From the NCBI GenBank assembly GCA_035497315.1, contig DATJDU010000048.1, positions 1 to 15,521 of the forward strand: 15,521 bases of DNA. Direction: 5' to 3'. The position numbers and the translations under genes are program-made. This document shows, piece after piece, positions 1 through 6,568 of this stretch; position 1 is the first letter of the stretch, and each line of letters begins with the position of its first letter. The notes below the pieces were generated by a model. That model was given only the letters and a program-made list of their open reading frames with translations. It searched no databases and was not told the origin of the DNA. The stretch is from Andeanibacterium sp035497315. GTDB taxonomy: Bacteria; Pseudomonadota; Alphaproteobacteria; Sphingomonadales; Sphingomonadaceae.

Positions 1-80
1 GACCAAGCAAACCCTCTATCTCTTCGTGGTTTGCTGATATTTCTTCGATTGGCCAGGATGTAGGTCCAGCCGCCTTGCAT
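1..80 (-). CDS. N-terminus of a GIY-YIG-like small nuclease (partial, possibly disrupted)
   Basis: An ATG at 80 on the minus strand follows a strong Shine-Dalgarno (GAGGAGGT, positions 88-95) with 7 nt spacing, and the frame stays open to the window edge (25 full codons). The first residues, MQGGWTYILANRRN, look like the start of small YhbQ/UPF0213-type GIY-YIG proteins, where an aromatic-x-Y-I-L segment is the GIY half of the motif. In that family the next residues are normally close to GTLYIG; here they read ISKPRRDRGFAW, so the YIG half is missing where expected. The gene may be frameshifted, interrupted, or a divergent relative. It lies 56 nt downstream of the ftsK stop on the same strand, with a palindrome between. 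The family call rests on 14 residues and is tentative; the start site itself is well supported. Confidence 0.4.
   Translation of the reverse strand, partial: MQGGWTYILANRRNISKPRRDRGFAW
6..35. repeat. 8-bp inverted repeat with 14-nt loop in AT-rich edge
   Basis: AGCAAACC at 6-13 is the exact reverse complement of GGTTTGCT at 28-35. It lies in the stretch (1-50, about 42% G+C by count) that is visibly less GC-rich than the rest of the window, and exactly where the GIY-YIG-like reading frame departs from its family pattern. It could be a hairpin, the footprint of a small rearrangement, or chance. Confidence 0.3.
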
Positions 81-87
81 CCGACGT

Positions 88-95
88 ACCTCCTC
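88..95 (-). promoter_or_regulatory. Strong ribosome binding site for the edge gene
   Basis: The minus strand reads GAGGAGGT, one of the best anti-16S matches in the window, 7 nt before the ATG at 80. It is the main evidence that the short partial frame at the left edge is, or was, a translated gene. Confidence 0.6.
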
Positions 96-105
96 AAGGG
101 CAGCG

Positions 106-126
106 GTCCCGGATCAAGTCCGGGAC
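106..126. repeat. REP-like palindrome
   Basis: GTCCCGGA (106-113) pairs perfectly with TCCGGGAC (119-126) around a 5-nt TCAAG loop. The flanking AGCG and GACG match the alphaproteobacterial short interspersed palindrome whose core reads TCCCGGACTTGATCCGGGA; that identification is from recall of such genomes. It lies between the ftsK stop (137) and the ribosome binding site at 88-95. There is no T-run after it on either strand, so it is not a classical intrinsic terminator, although it could stabilise or end the ftsK mRNA. Only one copy is seen in this window. Confidence 0.65.
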
Positions 127-136
127 GACGATTGCA

Positions 137-2473
137 TCACAAGGGGTTCCCGTCCCGATCCCGGAAGATCTCGCGCCGCCCCACATGGTTCGCCGGGCCG
201 ACAAGCCCGTCTTCCTCCATGCGTTCGATCCATTTGGCGGCGGTGTTGTAGCCCACGCCCATCTGGCGCTGGAGCCACGAGCCGGAGGCCTTCTGGTTCT
301 CGATCACGATCTGGCAGGCCTGGCGGTATTTGCGCTCTTCCGGATTATCGGAAGCGGTGAACTCGTCCTCGAAGCCGAAGCCGCTGTCTTCCGTTTCTTC
401 GGTGACGGCGTCGATGTAATCGGGCTTGCCCTGCTTGCGCCAGTGATCGGCAATCGCCTCCACTTCCTCATCGCTCACGAAGGGGCCGTGCACGCGGGTC
501 AGCGCGCCGCTGGAGGGCTTATAGAGCATGTCGCCCTTGCCCAGCAGTTGCTCGGCGCCCTGTTCGCCCAGGATGGTGCGGCTGTCGATCCGGCTGGTGA
601 CGTGGAAGCTGACGCGAGTGGGCAGGTTGGCCTTGATGACGCCGGTGATGACGTCCACCGACGGGCGCTGCGTCGCCATGATCAGGTGGATGCCTGCCGC
701 GCGGCTCTTCTGCGAAAGCCGCTGGATCAGCACTTCGATTTCCTTGCCGACAGTGACCATGAGGTCGGCCAGCTCGTCCACGATCAGCACGATCTGGGGC
801 AGCGCTTCGTAATCGAGCTGTTCTTCTTCGAACAATTCCTCGCCCGTATCGGGATCGAAGCCGATCTGCACCCGGCGGCCCAGCGGCTTGCCCTTGGCGG
901 CGGCGGTGGTGACGCGCTCGTTGAAGCCGTTGAGATTGCGCGCGCCGATGGAGGACATCATGCGATAGCGCCGCTCCATCTCTTCCACCGCCCATTTGAG
1001 CGCGCGGATCGATTTGTGCGGTTCGGTCACCACCGGGGCCAGCAGATGCGGGATATCGTCGTAGCTCTTCAGCTCCAAAACCTTGGGATCGATCAGGATC
1101 ATGCGCAATTCGCGCGGGGTGAAGCGGTAGAGCAAGGACAGCAGGATGCAGTTGAGCCCCACCGACTTGCCCGAGCCGGTGGTGCCCGCCACCAGCAAAT
1201 GAGGCATGGCGGCAAGATCGGCCACGATCGGTTCGCCCGCGATATCCTTGCCCAGGATGATCGGCAGCATCCCCTTGTGCCCGGCAAAGGCTTCGGATGC
1301 GGCGAGTTCCTTCAGCGCCACGGTCTGCCGGTCGGCATTAGGCAGTTCGATGCCCATCACCGTCTTGCCCGGAATGGACGAAACGCGCGCGCTGATCGCG
1401 CTCATATTGCGGGCGATGTCTTCGGCCAGGCCGATCACGCGGCTGGCCTTGACCCCGGCAGCCGGCTCCAGCTCGTACATGGTCACAACCGGGCCGGTGC
1501 GCACGGCGGTGATTTCGCCCTTCACGTTGAAATCGTCGAGCACGTTTTCGAGCAGGCGGGCGTTACGCTCCAGCGCCAGCTTGTCCACCTTGGGGGCGCT
1601 GTTGGCAGGTGCGTCTTCCAGCAGGTCGAGGCTGGGGAGTTCGTATTCGTCGAACAGATCCTTCTGCCGCTTGCCGCCGCTGCCGATCGTGGCGGGCTTG
1701 GGCGGAGCGGAAGGATCGGCGATCTCAGGCGGCTTGCGGGCGGGATTGTCGGCCTGGGGAACTGGGCGCGGCTCGGCCTTGGGCTTTTCCCGCTTGGGCA
1801 CGAAGGGCAGCGAATCCGCGCTGGGGAGCGAAGGTGCACGCTTCAATGCGGCCGGAATGGTGAGCAGTTGCACCCAGTCGATCGCGAAGACGCGGCCCAC
1901 CAGCGCGGCCCCGCCCGCCAGGCACACGATGCCCATGCCCAGGATCGCCCAGCCCTGTCCCGCCTCGGGCAGGCGGGCAGCCAGCGCCTCTATCGCGCCC
2001 TTGCCCAGCAGGCCGGTGATGCCGCCCAGCGATGCCGGAAGGCTGCCGCCTGCCGAAGTGAAAGTGAGCGACAGCACCGTGGAAAGCAGCGCCATGGCGA
2101 GCACCAGCATCCCCACCGCGCGCCACCAGCGCAGGCCATGGGGCGTATCCGCCTCCTCATCCGCATCGCGCCACATCTTGCGCGCGAATGCATAGAGCAG
2201 CGGGATCAGCAGCACCGAGACAAGGCCGAACAGGAACAGGCCCCGCTCTGCCGCCCATGCGCCTGCGCTGCCCATCCAGTTGAGCGGCGGGCCGCCCGCA
2301 GCCGTGGAAGGCGAAGGGTCGGTCTGGTGATAGGATGCCAGCGCCAGCGTGAAGAACAGCATCGCGCTCAGCAGCGCCACCGCGCCCGAAAGCTGCAGCG
2401 CACGGCGCAGCGACCGCCTGAAGGCGGCGCGCCAGTCTGCCGGCGGGGCTTTCCCGATTGGGCGGCTAGCCAT
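137..2473 (-). CDS. ftsK: DNA translocase FtsK
   Basis: FtsK/SpoIIIE translocase, 778 aa, which pumps DNA at the division septum and helps resolve chromosome dimers and coordinate segregation with cytokinesis. Four membrane segments are visible at about residues 27-48, 78-98, 116-138 and 174-196. A Pro/Ala/Lys-rich linker (about 205-300) is much shorter than the E. coli one, as is usual in alphaproteobacteria. The RecA-like motor has Walker A GTTGSGKS at 430-437 and Walker B IVLIVDELAD at 561-570, with the family segment ATQRPSVDVITG at 600-611. The C-terminal gamma winged helix (about 712-775) would read the polar KOPS sequences. The start is ATG with AGAGGGA 7 nt upstream. It appears complete. 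A candidate promoter sits just upstream (2501-2529), so it probably has its own transcription start downstream of the ThiE-like gene. Family assignment is near certain. Confidence 0.97.
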   Translation of the reverse strand: MASRPIGKAPPADWRAAFRRSLRRALQLSGAVALLSAMLFFTLALASYHQTDPSPSTAAGGPPLNWMGSAGAWAAERGLFLFGLVSVLLIPLLYAFARKMWRDADEEADTPHGLRWWRAVGMLVLAMALLSTVLSLTFTSAGGSLPASLGGITGLLGKGAIEALAARLPEAGQGWAILGMGIVCLAGGAALVGRVFAIDWVQLLTIPAALKRAPSLPSADSLPFVPKREKPKAEPRPVPQADNPARKPPEIADPSAPPKPATIGSGGKRQKDLFDEYELPSLDLLEDAPANSAPKVDKLALERNARLLENVLDDFNVKGEITAVRTGPVVTMYELEPAAGVKASRVIGLAEDIARNMSAISARVSSIPGKTVMGIELPNADRQTVALKELAASEAFAGHKGMLPIILGKDIAGEPIVADLAAMPHLLVAGTTGSGKSVGLNCILLSLLYRFTPRELRMILIDPKVLELKSYDDIPHLLAPVVTEPHKSIRALKWAVEEMERRYRMMSSIGARNLNGFNERVTTAAAKGKPLGRRVQIGFDPDTGEELFEEEQLDYEALPQIVLIVDELADLMVTVGKEIEVLIQRLSQKSRAAGIHLIMATQRPSVDVITGVIKANLPTRVSFHVTSRIDSRTILGEQGAEQLLGKGDMLYKPSSGALTRVHGPFVSDEEVEAIADHWRKQGKPDYIDAVTEETEDSGFGFEDEFTASDNPEERKYRQACQIVIENQKASGSWLQRQMGVGYNTAAKWIERMEEDGLVGPANHVGRREIFRDRDGNPL

Positions 2474-2500
2474 GATTGGTTCCCTCTGGTCTGGAAGGGG

Positions 2501-2529
2501 AGAATCGCAGAGTCGGGACTCGCGGTCAA
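2501..2529 (-). promoter_or_regulatory. Candidate sigma-70-type promoter of ftsK
   Basis: On the minus strand TTGACC (2529-2524) is followed by a 17-nt spacer and GATTCT (2506-2501). The -35 matches consensus at 5 of 6 positions; the -10 is weak. A start near 2494 would give a leader of about 21 nt carrying the ftsK ribosome binding site. A small inverted repeat (GAATT, 6 nt, AATTC at 2530-2545) touches its upstream edge. Confidence 0.45.
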
Positions 2530-2548
2530 GAATTGGCGGGAATTCTAA

Positions 2549-2564
2549 AAACTCAGGAGAGTCC
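2549..2564 (-). terminator. Weak possible terminator after the ThiE-like gene
   Basis: The minus strand reads ACTC-TCCT-GAGT across the stop codon, extendable by two G-U pairs and followed by a short T-run (GTTTTTAG). The stem is short and the call is weak. It would separate the ThiE-like gene from ftsK, which has a promoter candidate immediately downstream. Confidence 0.25.
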
Positions 2565-3086
2565 GTCGATCGCCGCCCAGCGCGCCCATTGCAGGCGCTG
2601 TGCCTTGCGCGGGGCCATCCCGCCCAGCGCGATCACCGGCACTTTCGCGCGCTGCGCCAGCAGCCGGAAGCGCAGCGGGCCGAGTGTCGCACCGCCGGGG
2701 TGGGAGCGGGTGGGGAACACTGGCGACAGCAGCATGGCATCGGCGCCAAGCATATTCGCCGCGCCGATCTCGCGCAGGGAATGGACCGTGGCGAGGCGCA
2801 GGTGCTGCCGGCGCGGCCACAGGGCGCGCGGCGCGCCGTAAATGCCGCCCGCGCCCCATTCGGTGGCGGTAAGCGCGGAATCGGCCAGCACGGCGATGAT
2901 CCCGCGCGCCCTTGCGATCCGGGCGAGGGTGCGGAATCGGGCGATGCGCTCGGCCGGTTCCAGATGATAATGGCGATAGATGAAGCCCGATCCGCGCGGC
3001 AGGCGTTGGAGCGTGCGGCCCAGCCCGGCATCGTTACGCGCATCGGAGATCAGCCACAGATGCGGGAGGGTCTGGCGCGCAGGCAT
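2553..3086 (-). CDS. Short, degenerate thiamine phosphate synthase/TenI-like protein
   Basis: A 177-aa protein with the C-terminal half of the TMP synthase/TenI barrel: LLSPVFPTRSHPGG at about 119-132 corresponds to the family's SPVFPT...P loop, and VPVIALGGM at 149-157 to the strand that holds the phosphate. True ThiE proteins are usually about 200-220 aa and carry a Q-x-R-x-K segment early and a V-N-D-R segment in the middle that bind substrate and Mg2+. Here the matching places read GSGFIYRHYH (about 32-41) and VLADSALTA (about 66-74), so those residues are missing. It is therefore unlikely to be a standard ThiE; a TenI-like or unknown role fits better. The start is ATG at 3086, not the longer in-frame start at 3167, which would run into yggS. 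No Shine-Dalgarno is seen, so a leaderless mRNA is possible. It diverges from yggS. Confidence 0.75.
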   Translation of the reverse strand: MPARQTLPHLWLISDARNDAGLGRTLQRLPRGSGFIYRHYHLEPAERIARFRTLARIARARGIIAVLADSALTATEWGAGGIYGAPRALWPRRQHLRLATVHSLREIGAANMLGADAMLLSPVFPTRSHPGGATLGPLRFRLLAQRAKVPVIALGGMAPRKAQRLQWARWAAIDGLS

Positions 3087-3122
3087 GAGGGCGCTATAGG
3101 CGCGGCATGGACCATGCTTCAA
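3086..3122 (-). promoter_or_regulatory. Compact divergent promoter with central CTATAG box (possibly leaderless)
   Basis: Self-complementary CTATAG at 3094-3099 lies exactly 7 nt from each of the two start codons (ATG at 3086 on minus, ATG at 3107 on plus). For the minus strand TTGAAG (3122-3117), 18 nt and TATAGC (3098-3093) form a fair -35/-10 pair that would put the first transcribed base at or next to the ThiE-like ATG. For the plus strand the -10 position is right but no -35 is recognisable. Neither gene has a clear ribosome binding site in this gap, which agrees with leaderless transcripts. Confidence 0.35.
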
Positions 3123-3769
3123 CTCCGCTGGAGGCCGTAAAGGCCGGTATCGCCCATGCGGCGGCAATCGCCGGGCGCAACGCCGAAGACGTCACCCTGA
3201 TCGCCATCAGCAAGACTCACGATGCCGATAGCATTCTGCCGCTGATCGAGCAGGGGCAGCGGGTGTTCGGGGAAAACCGCGTGCAGGAAGCGCAAGGCAA
3301 ATGGCCGGCGCTGAAGGAACGCTTCCCCGATGTGGAACTGCATCTGGTGGGCCGGCTCCAGTCGAACAAGGCGGATGACGCAGTGGAACTGTTCGACTGT
3401 ATCCACTCGGTCGACCGGCCCAGCCTCGTTTCCGCGCTCGGCAAGGCGATGGACAAGGCGGGGCGCAAGCTGCCCTGCTTTATCCAGGTGAATATCGGCG
3501 AGGAGGAGCAGAAGGGCGGCTGCGCGATTGCCGATCTGCCCGCGCTGCTGGCCCAGGCGCGCGAGGCAGGTATGCCGATAGTCGGCCTGATGTGCGTGCC
3601 GCCCGCCGATATCGAAGCGGCGCCTTTCTTCGCATTCCTCGCCAAGCTGGCGGCGGATAACGGCCTCGATCAGCTGAGCATGGGTATGAGCGGGGATTAC
3701 GAAACCGCGATCATGCTGGGCGCCACCCATGTGCGCGTGGGCAGTGCCCTGTTCGGGGCGCGGGGCTGA
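3107..3769 (+). CDS. yggS: YggS/PLPBP family pyridoxal 5'-phosphate homeostasis protein
   Basis: A 220-aa single-domain PLP-binding barrel of the YggS/PROSC family, which binds PLP without known enzyme activity and buffers vitamin B6 and amino-acid/keto-acid pools in the cytoplasm. The PLP lysine is K36 in LIAISKTHDA (31-40). Other family signatures are RVFGENRVQE (52-61), HLVGRLQSNKAD (79-90), SMGMSGDYETAI (191-202) and the phosphate-binding end HVRVGSALFG (208-217). The length is normal. The start is ATG at 3107, 20 bp from the divergent ThiE-like start; only a weak AGG lies upstream. It ends 33 bp from the convergent glnD stop. Family assignment is secure. Confidence 0.95.
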   Translation: MDHASTPLEAVKAGIAHAAAIAGRNAEDVTLIAISKTHDADSILPLIEQGQRVFGENRVQEAQGKWPALKERFPDVELHLVGRLQSNKADDAVELFDCIHSVDRPSLVSALGKAMDKAGRKLPCFIQVNIGEEEQKGGCAIADLPALLAQAREAGMPIVGLMCVPPADIEAAPFFAFLAKLAADNGLDQLSMGMSGDYETAIMLGATHVRVGSALFGARG

Positions 3770-3781
3770 ACAAGGCCCTTT

Positions 3782-3793
3782 CCTCTGAAGAGG
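3782..3793. terminator. Short hairpin between convergent yggS and glnD
   Basis: CCTC-TGAA-GAGG at 3782-3793 lies in the 33-bp gap between the two convergent stops, flanked by TTT on the left and GGGAA on the right. It could be a small bidirectional terminator, but the stem is short and the T-runs are poor. Confidence 0.3.
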
Positions 3794-3802
3794 GGGAACT
3801 GC

Positions 3803-6568
3803 CTAAGCCACTACCTTCTCGGCCAGAGCCTGCGCCTCGTCGCTCGCTGCCGTAACCAGCGCTGCCTCGATAGCGGCAAGCCGGTCGGTCGAGGTGATCT
3901 TCCCACCCAGCAGATCGGTGACGTAGAAGGTGTCCGCCGCGCGCTCCCCGTAATTGGTGATGTGGGCGGAATTCACCATCAGCCGGTTTTCGAACAGGGC
4001 GCGGGCGAGGCGGTTGAGCAGGGCCGGCCGGTCGCGCGCATTCACTTCGATCACGGTGAAGCGGTTCGATGCCTTGTTGTCGATGAACACGCGCGGGCGC
4101 ACTTCGAAGCTGGCGGCACGGGCGTGGGTCAGCGGGCGCTTTGCCAGCTGCGGCACCAGCTCGATCCGGTTGGCGAGCGAATCCTCGATCGCGGTCGCCA
4201 GCCGTGCGAGCTGCGAATCCTCGCTGAAGGGGCGGCCCAGCGGGTCCTGCACCAGGAAATTGTCGACGGCCTTGCCCACGCGGGTGGTGTGGATGCGCGC
4301 ATCGATGATGTTGCCGCCCGCAAGGCTGATCGCGCCCGCGATGCGGTAGAACAGGCCCGGATGGTCGTCCGCGATCACAGTGACCAGAGTGGCCCCGCGC
4401 GCGGCATAATATTCGCAATGGATCGAAAGCCGCTTCTGCAGGGTTTTTGCTTCGCCATATTGGCGCAGGTTCATGGCGATGATGTCGGCCGGTTCCGCGA
4501 TCCAGTAGGAATCGTCGAACCGGTCGTCCAGTTCCTCCATCACATCGGCGCCGGCGCCCAGCAGAGCGGCGACCTCGTAGCGCTTCTGGGCCACGCGCTC
4601 GGCCCGGCCGCTGCTGACATGGCCCAGGCGCAGGCCTTCTTCGGCCAGCTCATACAGCTGTGTGAGGAGCTGGCGCTTCCAGCTGTTCCAGATGCCTGGC
4701 CCCACCGCGCGGATATCGACGATGGTCAGCAGGGTCAGCAGCCGCAGCCGCTCCACGCTTTGCACTTCGGCCACGAAATCAGCGATCGCCTTAGGGTCGG
4801 AAAGGTCACGCTTGAAGGCAGTGGCACTCATCAGCAGGTGCCAGCGCACCAGCCAGGCGACCAGTTCCGTCTCATCCTCGTCCATGCCCAGGCGGGGGCA
4901 GAGCTTTTCCGCCACTTCCGCGCCCAGGATCGAATGATCGCCCCCGCGGCCCTTGGCGATATCGTGCAGCAGCACCGAGACATAGAGCGCATTGCGCGAC
5001 TGGAGCTGGGGGAACAGTTCGGTGGCCAGCGGATGATCGGTGCGTAACTCGCCATGTTCGATCTTCGCCAGCAGGCCGATGGCGCGGATCGTATGCTCAT
5101 CCACCGTATAGTGATGATACATGTCGAACTGCATCTGCGCATTGACGCGGGCGAAATCGGGCACGAAGCGGCCGAATACGCCGGCCTCGTTCATCCAGCG
5201 CAGCACGGTTTCAGGGTCACGCCGCCCGGCCAGCACTTTCATGAACAGGGCATTGGCGCGCGGATCGTGGCGAACTTCTTCCTTGATCAAGGTGCAGTCG
5301 CGCGCGGCCATGCGCATGGTGGCGGGGTGGATTTCCAGCCCTTCGTCCTCGGCGATCTGGAAGATCTCGATCAGCCGCACCGGATCGTCGCGAAACCAGT
5401 CGTCCTCCTGCGCGGCGATCCGCCCGCCGAAGACCTTGTATCCTTTGACCGAGCGCGCACGAGCGCGGAAACCCGCCAGCAGCCCGCGCGGTGTCTTGCG
5501 GGCGAACTGCTCGTCCAGCTGGGCCAGGAAGATGCCCGAAAGGCTGCCCACCCGCTTCGCCTGCAGGAAGTAATATTGCATGAAACGCTCGACCGCGCTT
5601 TTGCCCGGACGGTCGGCAAACAACATCCGCCTTGCAACCTCGCGCTGAAGATCAAACGTCAGCCGGTCTTCCGCGCGATTGGTGATGGTGTGCAAATGCG
5701 ACCGGACCGCCAGGAAGAAGCCCTCTGCCCGGCGGAAGGCACGATATTCGGCCCGGGTGAACAGGCCCACTTCCACCAGTTCGGCCGCACTCTTCACCTT
5801 GTGAATATATTTGCCGATCCAATAGAGCGTCTGGAGGTCCCTGAGCCCCCCCTTGCCCTCTTTCACGTTCGGCTCGACTACATAGCGACTGTCGCCCAGG
5901 CGCTTGTGCCGTTCATTGCGTTCGGCAAGCTTTTCGGTGACGAATTGCCGCTCGGTCCCGGCCACTACATCGGCAAAGAAGCGGCCGTGCGCTTCCTCGT
6001 AAAGCTTCTGATCGCCCCACAGATAACGGCCTTCCAGCATGGCGGTGCGGATGGTGAGATCACCCCGCGCCATGCGGACCATCTCATCCACCGAGCGGCT
6101 TGAATGGCCGACCTTCAGGCCGAGATCCCACAGCAGATAGAGCATGGCCTCGATCACCTGCTCGCACCAGGCGGTCTGTTTGCCGGGTGTAAGGAAGGCG
6201 ATATCGATATCCGAATGTGGCGCCATTTCCGCACGGCCATAGCCGCCAACGGCCATGATGCTGAGGCGCTCGCCGGAACTGCGATTGTTCACCGGATAAA
6301 GATCGGTGATCACATGATCGTGCATCACGCGGATGATCTGATCCATCAGGAAAGCGAAGCCGGCGGTGATCTCGTGCCCGGCCGATGGTTTTTCCGCCAA
6401 CCGCCGCGTCAGTTCGGCCCGGCCATCCGCCATGGAGCTACGCAGCAGTTCCACCACGCGCTTGCGCGACTTGGTCGCGCCGTCCTGCGCCACCGCTTCC
6501 GCGATGTCGCCTGCCAGCTTGCGGCGGTCGATTACCGCGCGTTGGTTGGGGATCCTGATTGCGTTCAC
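3803..6568 (-). CDS. glnD: Bifunctional [protein-PII] uridylyltransferase / uridylyl-removing enzyme GlnD
   Basis: A 921-aa cytoplasmic nitrogen sensor. It adds UMP to PII proteins (GlnB/GlnK) when glutamine is low and removes it when glutamine is high, so controlling glutamine synthetase and Ntr responses. The nucleotidyltransferase domain has GGYGR at 108-112 and the metal aspartates in SDID (119-122), plus the family segments KVGHSSRSVDE (152-162) and KEGKGGLRDL (236-245). The HD hydrolase domain has DEH (490-492), HD at 535-536 and DHS (544-546). Two ACT domains for glutamine binding begin near 727 (VIADDHPGLFYRIAG) and 835 (VIEVNARDRPALLNRLA). The start is GTG, overlapping the stop of the upstream ligase as GTGA with GAGGG just before it, so the two are likely translationally coupled. 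All catalytic motifs are intact. Confidence 0.97.
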   Translation of the reverse strand: MNAIRIPNQRAVIDRRKLAGDIAEAVAQDGATKSRKRVVELLRSSMADGRAELTRRLAEKPSAGHEITAGFAFLMDQIIRVMHDHVITDLYPVNNRSSGERLSIMAVGGYGRAEMAPHSDIDIAFLTPGKQTAWCEQVIEAMLYLLWDLGLKVGHSSRSVDEMVRMARGDLTIRTAMLEGRYLWGDQKLYEEAHGRFFADVVAGTERQFVTEKLAERNERHKRLGDSRYVVEPNVKEGKGGLRDLQTLYWIGKYIHKVKSAAELVEVGLFTRAEYRAFRRAEGFFLAVRSHLHTITNRAEDRLTFDLQREVARRMLFADRPGKSAVERFMQYYFLQAKRVGSLSGIFLAQLDEQFARKTPRGLLAGFRARARSVKGYKVFGGRIAAQEDDWFRDDPVRLIEIFQIAEDEGLEIHPATMRMAARDCTLIKEEVRHDPRANALFMKVLAGRRDPETVLRWMNEAGVFGRFVPDFARVNAQMQFDMYHHYTVDEHTIRAIGLLAKIEHGELRTDHPLATELFPQLQSRNALYVSVLLHDIAKGRGGDHSILGAEVAEKLCPRLGMDEDETELVAWLVRWHLLMSATAFKRDLSDPKAIADFVAEVQSVERLRLLTLLTIVDIRAVGPGIWNSWKRQLLTQLYELAEEGLRLGHVSSGRAERVAQKRYEVAALLGAGADVMEELDDRFDDSYWIAEPADIIAMNLRQYGEAKTLQKRLSIHCEYYAARGATLVTVIADDHPGLFYRIAGAISLAGGNIIDARIHTTRVGKAVDNFLVQDPLGRPFSEDSQLARLATAIEDSLANRIELVPQLAKRPLTHARAASFEVRPRVFIDNKASNRFTVIEVNARDRPALLNRLARALFENRLMVNSAHITNYGERAADTFYVTDLLGGKITSTDRLAAIEAALVTAASDEAQALAEKVVA

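Noticed and set aside
185..2548. A 787-codon open frame on the plus strand opposite ftsK
   Set aside because: His/Gln/Arg-rich translation with no domain; it is the antisense of a GC-rich gene with complete FtsK motifs. Stops are rare in such frames because of codon bias.
3962..6103. Long plus-strand open frames (361 and 349 codons) opposite glnD
   Set aside because: Same antisense effect; glnD has all catalytic motifs in order and no recognisable protein is encoded on the other strand.
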